This document shows, one piece after another, positions 51,477-62,189 of a stretch of 64,000 bases of DNA. The notes under the pieces are model-generated. The model ran no database searches and had not been told where the DNA came from. It worked only from the letters and a program-made list of their open reading frames with translations. Every line of letters starts with the position of its first letter. Within the stretch, counting starts at the first letter, position 1. The translations under genes were made by a program, and so were the position numbers. Source of the stretch: Symbiodinium natans (lineage: Eukaryota; Sar; Dinophyceae; Suessiales; Symbiodiniaceae); contig CAJNDS010002623.1 in assembly GCA_905221605.1 (NCBI GenBank), positions 471,501 through 535,500 on the forward strand, read 5' to 3'.

Positions 51477-52110
51477 GGGTTTAGGATGTAGGGAGGGTTT
51501 AGGGTTTATAACCCTAAACCCTAAACCCTAAATCCTAAACCCTAAAGGGGGGAAGAACCGGGGGCATACCTGGCTTTTTTGTGATCGCAGGTTCGAGCAC
51601 GCTGTGGTACTGAGATCAGGGAGCAGAGGATATGTTGAGGCGCCGCGTTGACCGGTTTCGAAGCTGTTTCATGCTTTTAAGACTCTTGGGGCCTTAAAAT
51701 AATCAGAATAGGGTTTTGGGGGGTAATTCTAGTCTACTGAGAAAGGGATCATAAGGGAAAACTATTTGTAATATAAGAGTTTGGGACTGAGGATGTGACG
51801 TATCAACGAACAACATCTGACAATCGAGGGGTTGAGACTCGTGCCCCAAGGTCGCGCTTCGAAGGTTTCCTGCTCTTACTCCCACAAACACCCCTTAGAG
51901 GATCCTATAAACAAAAACCCTAAACCCTACACCCTGTTAGCCCTAAACCCTAAACCCTAAACCCTAAACCCTGCTAGCCCTAAACCCTAAACCCTAAAGG
52001 CTCCCCAATCCAAGGGTACAACCTTAGAGGTCCAAGGTAGTGTCCCATGAGACGAAAGCGTGACAAAGACCCCAAAGCCCGGGTTTAGGGTTGAGGGTTT
52101 GGGGTTTGAG

Positions 52111-52216
52111 CTTGGGATGTTATCCCCCTGTTACGAACAGTCCTTAATAAGGGTTATAATCAGGGGGTACTATAATCCCGATTAAGGACTGTCAGTATAA
52201 GGGGGAACATCCCAAG
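52111..52216. mobile_element. Short inverted-repeat element, family A (best copy)
   Basis: 106 bp. The left arm (TTGGGATGTT...CAGTCCTTAATAAGGGTTATAAT) pairs with the right arm over nearly its whole length. Half copies of this family remain at 12961-13016, 22190-22236 and 30701-30739. Confidence 0.85.
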
Positions 52217-52435
52217 TTTAAGGTTTAGTCCCAACCCCTAAGCCTCTTGTAACTTTAGATTGACCTGGCTCCCCCCTGGCCCCTGTAAAAATTCTTAACC
52301 CGCCCTGAACCGAGCTGAAAAGACAACACTCTGTTTTCATGTGTATAGCCCTTGTAATGGATTCGGATTGAAGGTTCAGGAGCCCTAAACCCTAAACCCT
52401 AAGCCCTAAACCCTGAACCCTAAGTTGCCTGACAC

Positions 52436-52529
52436 CTGCCGCCGCAGTGGCTCGCTAGCTGGCGGCGGAGCCTGGATTTGCTCTTCGAGGGCTCCGTACT
52501 GCTGCTGCTCTTTCAGCATCTCCTCTCGG
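52436..52529 (-). CDS. Candidate exon, glutamine-rich coiled coil
   Basis: 94 nt. Encodes REEMLKEQQQYGALEEQIQA then PPPASEPLRRQ. Acceptor CCCTAAG|C, donor GTGTCA. This is one of the clearest coding islands. Confidence 0.7.
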
Positions 52530-52616
52530 CTTAGGGTTTAGGGTTTAGGGTTTAGGGTTTAGGGTTTAGGGTTTAGGGTTTAGGGTTTAGGGTTTAGGGT
52601 TTAGGGTTTAGGGTTT
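52530..52616 (+). repeat. TTTAGGG array abutting an exon acceptor
   Basis: Twelve units; on the sense strand CCCTAAG is itself the acceptor of the exon at 52436-52529. Confidence 0.95.
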
Positions 52617-53555
52617 AATTAGGGTTCAGGGTTTAGGGTTCAGGGTTCAGGGTTTATAGGCTTTGGGGTTGAGGGTTCAGGGAAGAGGGTTAAGGGTTTA
52701 GGGCTTCGGGACCTAGGCTTTCGAGAGAATTTCAACTCGAATCTAGCTGGGCTCCCTGTGTTCAATAGGGATTTCAGGCTCGCCCTCCCACAAGCAAGCT
52801 CCACTATGCAATGCTAAACAACAATTCCTTATGGCTTAAGGATTAATTGGGGTTTAGGGTTTAGGGCTCGAACTTATCGTACACCCTAAACTTAACCCAA
52901 GAAACGGATGCGAAATATCCCAACTAACCGCACACCAAGTCTCCAGCGCGTCGACAGCGGACGGCAAACAGGCATAAGCGCACTTTATGGGTTAGGGTTA
53001 GGAGTTAGGAGTTCGGGGTTTTGGGGGTTTGGGGTTCAAGGTTCAAAAGCTGAAAAAGGCAAACCTAAAGCATCCCCAACCTCAAGGTTGTTGAGCCCTC
53101 AACCCTGAATTTTTAAACCCGAATTAAACTTTCCCGCTATCCCTAAACCCCAGCTAAACCCCAAAGACCTTCAAGCCTAAGCCCAGAATCCTAAAACCCT
53201 GGTTCAAGACCTAGGCCCAAGAGTAACTACCCTAGGAATCAAAAGGATTACCCTTCTTGGTTTATCTGGGGCTGACAAGGGAACCTAAATCCAAAAAAAA
53301 GGAATACGGGCCCAGTCTGGGTCCTCCCAAACCCGACGCCACGACAACTCAACTCGAACTACAGAGATTGGAGGAGTTTCCCTCAATGTACTCCTAACAT
53401 AGCCCTTAAAGTCCCTTCCAGGACCCCTAAACCCTAAACCCTAAACCCTAAACCCTAAACCCTAAACCCTAGACCCTAAACCCTAAACCCTAAACCCAAG
53501 GGTACTACAGAGATGCCTTGTAAAGCCGCTGATCCTCTGATTCCTCGCCCCTCAC

Positions 53556-53583
53556 CTGGGGGAGACATCCCCGGGAACGTCGT
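53556..53583 (-). CDS. Candidate micro-exon
   Basis: 28 nt, DDVPGDVSP. Acceptor tcaaag|A and the textbook donor AG|GTGAGG. Confidence 0.45.
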
Positions 53584-53729
53584 CTTTGAGTGTGGAGTTT
53601 AGGGTTTGGGGTTTAGGGTTTAGGGTTTCGGGTTTAGGGATCGAAGGTCTACCTGACTTGATAGGGAACACACCGGCTGGATCACTTCTGGGTGAAGACA
53701 GCGATTTGAGGTCCGACTACTTCCTTAGC

Positions 53730-53830
53730 TTAGTTGCTGAGTTCATAAGCCCCTAAAAAGTGTACAATTTCAGTTCTAAAGGGGAATATGGTATCCCAAA
53801 AAGTGTAAAGTGTGCTCACTCAGCTACTAA
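53730..53830. mobile_element. Short inverted-repeat element, family F (best copy)
   Basis: Terminal arms TTAGTTGCTGAGT / ACTCAGCTACTAA, about 101 bp, internal AAGTGTACA / TGTAAAGTGT pair. Confidence 0.75.
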
Positions 53831-53904
53831 GTTAGCAAGCCTACCAACCACCGAGCCGGGAACAGCTAAACTGAACGTCTGACACAGGACGTCCTTAATC
53901 AGAT

Positions 53905-54085
53905 AAGCCCTAAGCCCTAAGCCCTAAGCCCTAAGCCCCAAGCCCCAAGCCCCAAGCCCCAAGCCCCAAGCCCCAAGCCCCAAGCCCTAAGCCCTAAGCC
54001 CTAAGCCCTAAGCCCTAAGCCCTAAGCCCTAAGCCCTAAGCCCTAAGCCTAAGCCCCAAGCCCTAAGCCCTGAGCCCTAAACCTT
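53905..54085 (-). repeat. CCCTAAG / CCCCAAG array
   Basis: About 25 units; a central run of CCCCAAG is bounded by CCCTAAG on both sides. Confidence 0.95.
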
Positions 54086-54186
54086 ACCTAGAAACAGACA
54101 GACAGATCTGCGTCTAAGAGTCCAAAAACAAAAACTCAACCAGCATCCCTCAGCAGGGTTTAGGGTTTGGGGGACCTCGGGCATGC

Positions 54187-54272
54187 CTTAGCTTCCCTAA
54201 ACCCTAAACCTAAACCCTAAACCCTAAACCCTAAACCCTAAACCCTAGGGTTTAGGGTTTAGGGTTTAGGGT
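54187..54272. repeat. CCCTAAA array meeting TTTAGGG tail to tail
   Basis: About eight C-rich units then, across CCCTAGGG, four G-rich units, with no exon between them. Confidence 0.9.
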
Positions 54273-54280
54273 GCCAAAAC

Positions 54281-54358
54281 CTGAGCTCGACACCCGAGTG
54301 CTGCACTCCAAACCCTTCCTGCAACCCCAACATCGGCAAGTCCTCGTCAGCCCCCGAG
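54281..54358 (-). CDS. Candidate exon, acidic/leucine-rich
   Basis: 78 nt. Encodes SGADEDLPMLGLQEGFGVQH then SGVEL. Acceptor tcggcag|C, donor AG|GTTTTG. It is likely the next exon of the membrane-protein gene, but the phase does not close. Confidence 0.55.
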
Positions 54359-54693
54359 CTGCCGAATATGCAAGTATAGGGTTTTAAGGGGGGGGTTGAG
54401 GTACCTGAGAGAAGCTTCGGGAGCCTTTGGGAGTAGTTGGTGCAACTATGATTTAATTCTACAAGTAGCTTCTTAAGGGAGTGGGGGGGGGGGGGGGGGG
54501 TAGGGAGCCTTAGGGAGTACTTGGTGCGGAGCATTAGGGAACCTTGGGGGACACACCCCGTGTGAACCCCCCCCCCCGTAAGGAACCTCTGTAGCACCAC
54601 CCCTCGCAGCCCCACACCCCCGCCCCTCAAAGAAAGCAGGAACTTACGAGCTCCAGGTAAGCCCTAAACCCTAAGGTTTCGGGTTTAGGGCAC

Positions 54694-57608
54694 CAGCCTG
54701 CATGCTCCCGTGGAGGCACAGCGCTACAAGCTGGCAGAAAATGCCGAACCAAACAGCGAAGTAGCCTCGGATGCGGGGGGGGGGGGAACCCTGAACCCTA
54801 AACCCTAATCCCTGAACCCGGAACCCTAAACCTCAACTCTAAACCCCAACCCGTTTTTGGCAACAACGAAATAGAGGGCAAAGAAGCCTGGAGTCATCCC
54901 CACAGAGGTGGTCGCTTCAAAGAAGCCTGGAATGCCACTGCCACCTGAAATGTTGAAGGGTGTAGGGTTTAGGGCTTAGGGTTTAGGGAGCACCGTCAAA
55001 TGTATCCGGCGGGGGGGGGGGGGGCCTTTTAGGTACATGGCCGCTCTTCAAAGGACGAGTCCCCGAACAACAAGCATCAGGGTAGGTCCACTGTGTTCAT
55101 TAAGGGTTCCGCTGCCGCTCCTCACGTTCAAGGGACTCTTACCCCAAGACCCCATGGTCTCATCCCTTTAAGACCTCTAGAAGCCCCCACATGAACTTGA
55201 AGGACACCCTACAGTAAACCCTAAACCCTAAACCCTAAACCCTAAACCCTAAACCCTAAACCCTAAACCCTAACCCCCCCCCCCCCAAGTAGGCATCGCG
55301 CATCACCAAGAATGGGCCCCCGAACATGGCTTTGGTGACTGAAAGGGCTTGCAACAGCGTGAACCCTGAACCCACTCTGAAGGTTCATACGGGTTGAGGG
55401 TAGGGTTTATGGTTCAGGGTTGAGGGTTGAGGGGGTTAGGGTTCAGAAAGGAGTTAGGATTTAGGGTTTCGGGTTTTTATGGGTATTTTTTCGTACGGTC
55501 ACAGGCACCCTATTAAAAAGCAACAACAAAACAAAACAAATCCCATGAGCCTCCAAGTAAACCGTCTTTTGCCGTTCTAAGCCTGACTTTGGGGTTTAGG
55601 GTTTAGGGTTTGGGGTTCGGGGTTTGGGGTTTGGGGGGTTGGGAATTAAGAGAGCATCTCCTGCTGCACTACTCCCGGACCCAAACAACATCCTGTGGGA
55701 TGCAGGGTGTCTGTTGTGATCCTAAACCCTGAACCCTGAACCCTAAACCCTTAACCCTTAACAAGCCTAAGCCCGAAACAGCCAAAACAAAAAACACTCT
55801 AAGGCCCGAAAGCCCCCACAACCCCAAGCATCGCCTAGAGCGTTGAGGTTCCCCATGCCAAAGACGGTGTACACCACGCAGGCGGTGGCAAAAATGCCGG
55901 TTCCTTGCTGCAGCGCTGGGCTGTGGGTTTCGGAGCTTCCTCGCGTTGTGGGGCACAGGGTTGATTGGCTTTCGGGTGGGGGACCTTTCCGAATTTGTTG
56001 GGCTACATTTCGGATTCGTATAAAAAAACCAACTCTAAACCCTGAACCCTGAACCCTGAACCCTAAACCCTAAACCCTGAAACCCTCAACAGAGCCCCAA
56101 ACCCCTAGCCCATCGTTTTGCAAGGCGGCCAACTCCATGTAGCGCCGCGGCCCAATGTCTGTAGACAGGCTTGTGGCTGCTGCCTTGGCAGCTAGGGTTT
56201 AAGGTTTGGGGTTTAGGGTTTAGGATTTAGGGTTTAGGGTTGAGGGTTCAGGGTTGAGGGCTTGGGGTTTCGGGTAGGTAAGCGCCAAGACTTTCAGGAT
56301 TTCAGGGCTTTAGGGGTCTTAAGCTTAGGAATGACCGGCGAACCTTACTCCTCAGTCTTTGGACTTGGGCTTGTCTCAGAAGGAGATGGCCCATGACTTG
56401 CCGCGAGGTGCTTCACAGACCAATGCCTTGCGGGTTGCCAGAGAGACCCATCCGTGCTCTTGCTCTGAACCCAAACCCGAGAAACCCCTGACACCCAAAA
56501 ACCCTAAGAACCCGAACTGCAGACGTAAACCCCGCAAAGCGAAAGTAAACCACAACACCTGAAGCCAGGGTTTAGGGTTTAGGGTTTCGGGTTTGGGGTT
56601 TAGGGTTTAAGGTTTAGGGTTTAGGGTTTAGGGTCTAGGGTTTAGGGTTTAGGGTTAGGCCAAAGGAGCCGAAGCCAGCAGCTCTAAGCTTGAAAAAGCC
56701 AAAGTGCTTTGCATGTAGTAGTGCAGCAAGTACATGCTGCTGAGGATGAGGAGGACATTCAGGCTGTAACCTGATAAAACAGTGTTTAGGGTTTAGGATT
56801 TAGGGTTTAGGGTTTAGGGGTTCTCCTGCTACCCCCCTCTATACTCCCCCTCCAAGGTTCCCCCCCCTTAATCGGGCTAAACTTTCCCTCACTAGCCTTA
56901 ATTATGAGGGGCACCTAGGGGGGGGGGTAGTATCGTAGGGGAACCCATGCTGATCAAGTTGAGAGCCCTCACAACACAGAATCTACGATTACGGGTTCGG
57001 GGTTAAGGCTCAGGGTTTCTTTAGCCCTCAACCCCCTAAACCCTAAACCCTAAACCCTAAACCCTAAGCCCTAAACCCTAAACCCTAAACCTCTAACCCC
57101 AAAGAACCCTAAACCCTTACGCCAGGAGCCTTTGCTCTTTGGACGACTATGCTTCCCAGGTAGACTATTGGAGTTAGGGTTTAGGGTTTAGGGTTTAGGG
57201 TTGAGGGTTGAGGGTTTGGGGTTTAGGGGTTTAGGGTTTAGAGCTAGAAGTGCTCCGACAAATCCAGTTTTAATGGTCCTGGATTGTGCTGATTTGTTTA
57301 GGGGATCCCAGAGAGGTTTAGGGTTAGGGTTAAGGGCTGGAAGCCCAGTAGCTTCGGGGCCCCAAGTATATACGTGGACCGTTGGTAGTGTCCAGGCTTT
57401 CGCAAAGACGCCTCGTGTTTAGGGTTTGGCCCTAAACCCTACACCCTAAACCTGGAACCCTCAAACCGAAACCCTAAACCCTAGTCCTCAAACCCTAAAC
57501 TCCTAAAGTCCCAAACTCCCAAACCGCAGCTCTAGATGTCGCAGCCCTGCTCATGACCGGGGGGCAGAAGATCACGAACAGGCCCAGCCCGTAGGCCATG
57601 TTAAAAGC
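54694..57608 (-). CDS. Unidentified multi-pass membrane protein, eight joined exons (partial)
   Basis: Exons 57551-57608, 57123-57164, 56670-56770, 56103-56183, 55835-55907, 55300-55347, 54888-54944 and 54694-54765 join in phase at all seven junctions and give 177 residues without a stop. Four hydrophobic helices are visible: MAYGLGLFVIFCPPVM (4-27), SLNVLLILSSMYLLHYYM (36-53), GIFATACVVYTVFGMG (about 98-121) and YFAVWFGIFCQLVALCLHG (155-173), with a glycine/proline-rich turn GSGIPGFFEATTSVGM before the last. Donors are mostly GC (57551, 57123, 56670, 55835, 55300 and 54888), with GT at 56103 and 54694. Acceptors are AG|G in most cases. A transporter or channel is likely; I could not name the family. 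Exons on both sides probably belong to the same gene. Confidence 0.7.
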
Positions 57609-58159
57609 CTGCGCGCGTGGTTTAGGGCATAGGCTTAATGGCTTATAGGGAGCAAGGCTTCGGATTCATGGGGGCGTGGAGTCGTGAATACTAGGTGGGC
57701 TTAGTCCTCCGCCCCCCAAAGCTGTAAGCTCCTAAGCCTAAGCCCGAAGCCCTGAACCCTAAACACGAGACGGCCCCACACCCCAACCAAGATAAGCTGG
57801 AGAATCTTCCTAAACCCTAAACCATGAACCCTGAACCCGAACCCCTAAACCCCAAATCCTAAAGCCAATTGAAGCTTAGACTCACTCAAGTCATCTCGAG
57901 CAGGCTCTGAAGCAAAGGTCCGCGCTTCCTTCCCTCGTACCGATCAGATTCCGTCGATTCCGTTGGCCGTGGGCCCGGCTACAAGTATGGGGCTTCATGT
58001 TCAGGGTTTAGGGTATGACTAGGTGCCATGTCACCCCGCAGAACTGTGTGTTTTTTTTGGGGGGAGGGAGTTTCCTTGAAGGTTCACGGGTACCTATAGG
58101 TAGGGCTATAGGTACCCTATGTAGGGGCATCACCATAGTTGCACCACTCTTAACCCAGC

Positions 58160-58160
58160 G

Positions 58161-58191
<31 letters not shown>

Positions 58192-58192
58192 A
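58160..58192 (+). repeat. CAG/CAA triplet run
   Basis: Eleven glutamine-type triplets on plus. The open frame that follows (NKPNRLKLGFQAQTARAIIK) reads well on plus, the opposite of the other exons; no clear splice borders. Confidence 0.6.
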
Positions 58193-58582
58193 ACATCAGG
58201 CCAGCAGCAGCCGAAGGAAAGGCCAACAAACCCAACCGGCTCAAGCTTGGCTTTCAAGCTCAAACCGCGCGCGCTATCATCAAGCTCCCTAAACCCTAAA
58301 CCCTAAACTTTAAACCCAAAACCCTAAACCTTAAGCCCTATGCCCTAAGCCCTGAACCCTAAACCCTAAACCCAAAACCCAAAACCCTACCCTGAAGATG
58401 TCCAGTAAGTATATTTCCTCCCCCAGGGCAATTCTGGGTCTTTGTCACAGGAGTTAAGTCAGGGTCCAAGGCCTTTTGCTATGAAACCTGTAAAGGACAG
58501 TAAAGAACAAGACGAACAGGAAAAAGTAGAACAACAATAAGAATACTAATAGTACTAACAATCAGAGAATGATAATTGAGGC

Positions 58583-58679
58583 CTTGCAGGGCACTTTCCA
58601 GGCGGTGTAGATCATCGGCGCGCACCAGTCTGCAGCCAAGTCCTCTCCCGCTGGCTCGTTCTACGTTCACCCTCTGACC
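58583..58679 (-). CDS. Candidate exon, gene unknown
   Basis: 97 nt. Encodes GQRVNVERASGRGLGCRLVR then ADDLHRLESALQ. Acceptor gttgag|G, donor GC (GCCTCA). It is possibly upstream of the membrane-protein exons; an alternative in-frame GC donor ten bases earlier would give the phase-0 end that joins to 57608. Confidence 0.6.
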
Positions 58680-58832
58680 CTCAACCCTGAAAGTTACCCT
58701 AAACCCTAAGCCCGAAACCCTAAACACTCAACCCGAAACCCTACAGCTGGAATTTTTCATGACACCGAATGAGCCCCAACAAACACACCCCTAAACCCTA
58801 AGCCTTGAACCCAAAACCCTAAACCCAACACA

Positions 58833-58943
58833 ACCAGTTCCCAGTAACCATACTACAATAAGGGCACCCTTTCTTGAATAGGTTACCCATATCACGGAAC
58901 CTTGAACCAACAAAGGGAAGCAGGGTACCACCGGGCGACCAAG
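58833..58943. mobile_element. Short inverted-repeat element, family E
   Basis: CCAGTAACCATACTACAATA at the left and GGGTACCACCGGGCGACCAAG-like right end; same internal AAGGGCACCCTTT. Confidence 0.7.
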
Positions 58944-59324
58944 CCCCATGAAGCCCCAAGTCTACACCAAAAGCACGAAGGGCTTTCAAGTTGAGCCTTC
59001 GAAGGTCGAGTAGGGTGAAGCGCCAGGTACATCCTAAGCCCTAATACCTAAACCCCTATAGCCCTATAAACCCTTGAACCCTGTCACCCTACAACTACTG
59101 GCCTGAGCCCCTAAACCCTAACACTCCGAAGCCCCTAACCCCCAAAACCCGAAGCCCCTGACCCCTCAACCCGCAACTTGGTCCACCAGGCGTAACCCCA
59201 GTATAACCACCTCAGGGCACTTAAACGGCCTATAAGTACAGTTATGTACTTGGGGTATTAAGTACTTACCCCAAACCCTAAACCCTAAACCCCAAACCCT
59301 CAACCCTAAACCCCCACCCCAAAC

Positions 59325-59418
59325 CCTGAAGCAGGTGAAGGCTCCTGTAGTGGCTGCGCCTCCTTTAAAAGGCTACAGCTCCGGGGCACCTTCTTCTTGA
59401 ACTTCCGGATTGTGTTAC
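59325..59418 (-). CDS. Candidate exon, basic
   Basis: 94 nt. Encodes NTIRKFKKKVPRSCSLLKEA then QPLQEPSPAS. Acceptor ggcccag|G, donor GTTTGG. Confidence 0.65.
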
Positions 59419-59818
59419 CTGGGCCAGAAGCAAGGGTTTAGGGTTTAGGGTTTGGGGTTTAGGGTTTCAGGGTTTCAGTGTTTCAGGGTTTCAGCGTTTG
59501 GGAGTCAGGGAGCTTAGGGTTTAGGATCTAGTGTTTTGAGGGTTTCGCTTTTAGGATCTAGGCTTTTCGGGTTTGGAGAGAGTTTAGGGTTCGGGGCCCA
59601 CTGGCTTAGGCTTCTACATCCCAGGGCAGCTTTGCAGGCTTTCACTTGATAGGGCTTCAGGGTGCGGTCATGCTGCTTGTTCTTCGAACCCAAAACCCTA
59701 CACCTGAAACACGAAACCCTAAACCCTAAAACCCTAAACCCTAAACCCCAAACCCTAAACCCTAAACCCTAAAACCCAAAACCCTAAACCCTAAACCCTA
59801 ACCCTAGACCATAAACCC

Positions 59819-60421
59819 TAAACCCTAAACCCTACACCTTGAACACAAGCTGTGTCATGTTGGTTTCTTCACGGCCCGGCTCAAGTTGAGGGACTCATGG
59901 AATGAACCTTCTGGGGCCCTTTAAGGGTCATGCTTGAGGATTTAGGGTTGGGATGTCGGGCTTTCCGTCTAGGGTGTAGGGCCTAAAAATTGGGGTTTCG
60001 GCACATGGAGTAATTAGCGGCTATTTATTGCTGGTATACCCAAAAAAGCGCTCACCGATATTGATCAAGAGCATATACACCCACCGATAACAGGAAGATA
60101 GACCCAACCCAGATGATCCTTCAACTGAACCTGAAAAGCAGCAAGCCCTGTGCCACCAAAAACTGAACTCCTGAAAGGCGGGATAGCTGCAGAACATGAT
60201 GGACTCGCCGGGAATATGTGCAGTCAGCAGAGAGACCTGTAGAACAGGGATCGCCATTTGCCGCGGCTGATGTTGAAGTGCAGAGTTCACTCCCAACATG
60301 GCCCATAGCTGAATAAACTACTCCTCAACATGATCATCTTAAGAACCCCAGAGTAAGGAACGTCCATAATTTGTCCAAGACTAGGGGACGGGCGGAGACC
60401 TGCCCTCCGCGCGGGGGGGCA
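59819..60421. other. Segment without supported exon, next to a gene end
   Basis: After a short CCCTAAA patch comes unique sequence with a minus-strand frame of 92 codons (60021-60299). It lies directly downstream of the probable stop at 60422, so it may be 3' untranslated or intergenic. Confidence 0.35.
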
Positions 60422-60589
60422 TTATGCTTCTTTCTTCTTTCTTTGTTTTTGAGGCGGGAGGGGGGGGGAGGGGGCAGAGTTGTCGGCGGCTGGCTTCGGG
60501 GTGGAGGGTGTCGAGTTGCAACTTTTTGGGGATTTCCGCCTTGAAAGGTCCAGGCCTGTAGTTGCTTCAGGAGAGTTTTGGTTTCTCAC
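60422..60589 (-). CDS. Probable terminal exon with a basic C-terminus
   Basis: 168 nt including TAA after acceptor catgcag|G. Encodes VRNQNSPEATTGLDLSRRKS, a Ser/Pro-rich tail and ends QKQRKKKEA. It marks the 3' end of a gene that begins beyond 61 kb and separates it from the membrane-protein gene. Confidence 0.55.
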   Translation of the reverse strand: MRNQNSPEATTGLDLSRRKSPKSCNSTPSTPKPAADNSAPSPPLPPQKQRKKKEA

Positions 60590-60897
60590 CTGCATGGATT
60601 TAGGATTCTGTCCAGGGAGCAACTTATGTCCTTGAAATCCACTCTCTTCTCTCGACCCTGACCTCCAAAGAACCAACAAGCCTGAACTACTTCCCGCCCG
60701 AAGAAAGCTCCTACCAAACCCAAGACCTTCCAAACTCAAAACGCTCTAGACCCTCGAAACCCCCTAAACACTCCAAACCCTCTGGACCCCTCTAAACTTC
60801 CTAAACCCTCTACACCCTACATCTCACAGGGGTTCCTAACCCTTAACCCCTAAACCCTGAACCCTAAACCCTCCAACACCCCCAACATCCTCCAAAC

Positions 60898-60971
60898 CCT
60901 GTTCCGAGGGGGCGCGGGCCTCGAGCTTCAGCGCCGTTTTGAGGCCGAAAGTCTTAAACACCTGCTGATAC
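60898..60971 (-). CDS. Candidate exon, gene unknown
   Basis: 74 nt. Encodes YQQVFKTFGLKTALKLEARA then PSEQ. Acceptor attccag|G with a good pyrimidine tract, donor GTTTGG. Confidence 0.65.
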
Positions 60972-61410
60972 CTGGAATTGCAGCTCTCTCCCTTGTTTTG
61001 GGGGGGATTTTGGGCTTGGGGTTTTGAGGTCGGAGTTTAGGGGGCTTTGTAAGGATCTATCGGGCTTTATGGGGCTTTCTCGGGGCTTTACCCTAAACCC
61101 TAAACCCTAAACCCTAAACCCTAGACCCTAGACCCTAAACCCTAAACCCTAAACCCTAAACCCTAAACCCTAAACGACAGGGCTGTCTTTATGGGGCTCA
61201 TCGGGCTTCGGAGAGTTCCTCCAACGGGCTTGATAAGGTACGCAGGGCTTGAAACGGGTTTACACAGGCCGTGGGTTGCTTTAGGGGTTTGCAAAAATGG
61301 GCTTGTTGCTTTTGCTTAAGCTTCTTTCGGGCTGAAAACGAATTTTGTTTCAAGGCTGAGGATCTGAACTTCCAGAGTTCAGGAGGGACTCTAGGGTCAG
61401 GGTTCTAGGG

Positions 61411-61520
61411 TTTGGGGTTTAGGGTTTAGGGTTTAGGGTTTGGGGTTTAGGGTTTAGGGTTTAGGGTTTTTTGGTTTAGGGTTTAGGGTTTAGGGTTTAG
61501 GGTTTAGGGTTTAGGGTTTC
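61411..61520 (+). repeat. TTTAGGG array
   Basis: About 14 units with one TTTTTTGG interruption; a CCCTAAA array lies at 61090-61175. Confidence 0.9.
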
Positions 61521-61790
61521 GTGCTTCAGCGTCCTCGGGGCTCAAGGACTTCCATGCTAGGATGGCCCTTAAAGCCCTCTGAAACATATGCCTAAAGCCT
61601 CAAAAACAATTCCTAAAGTATCATCCTCTTGAACCCGAGAAGGGAATGAAGAATGTCCCAAGGGCCTACCGAGGCCGGGTTTTCGGACCCTAAACCCTAA
61701 ACCCTAAACCCTGAACCCTAAACCTTAAACCCTAAACCTAAACCCTAAACCCCAAACCCTCATTAAACCCTAAACCTTGAAACCCTAAAC

Positions 61791-61883
61791 CCTTTGGGAA
61801 CACAAAAGCTGTGGGCAGGTGGCCACTTGTTGAAGCATGAAATCGAGATCACCGTGAATGACAGGAGGCAGAGGCCGCAATAC
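61791..61883 (-). CDS. Candidate exon with a membrane segment
   Basis: 93 nt. Encodes YCGLCLLSFTVISISCFNKW then PPAHSFCVPK, one probable transmembrane helix. Acceptor gccaag|G, donor GTTTAGGG. Confidence 0.6.
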
Positions 61884-62189
61884 CTTGGCCGAACGGCGGT
61901 TTAGGGTTTAGGGTCTAGGGTTTTTAGGGTTTAGGGTTTAGGGTCTGGGTTCAGGGTTTAGGGCTTAGGGTTTAGGATTTAGGGTTTAGGTAGGGCCATG
62001 CGTGGTGCTATTTATCGACCCTCACCCTATAACCCTAAACCCTCCACGCGGAGGAAGGGACTAAAGCTTTGCCTTTGGGCTTCGAGGCTTCAGGGCTTTG
62101 GGGGGGGGGGGGTTGGGGATGATACGGAGATCTACAGAGGAGTTGGGGCTAAGGGCTCTACAGGGGTAGATCATTTGGAGCCTCCATAG

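Noticed and set aside
58015-58299. Plus-strand glutamine-rich frame as a gene
   Set aside because: The CAG run explains much of it, acceptor and donor are not clear, and it runs against the direction of neighbouring exons. It is kept only as a repeat feature.
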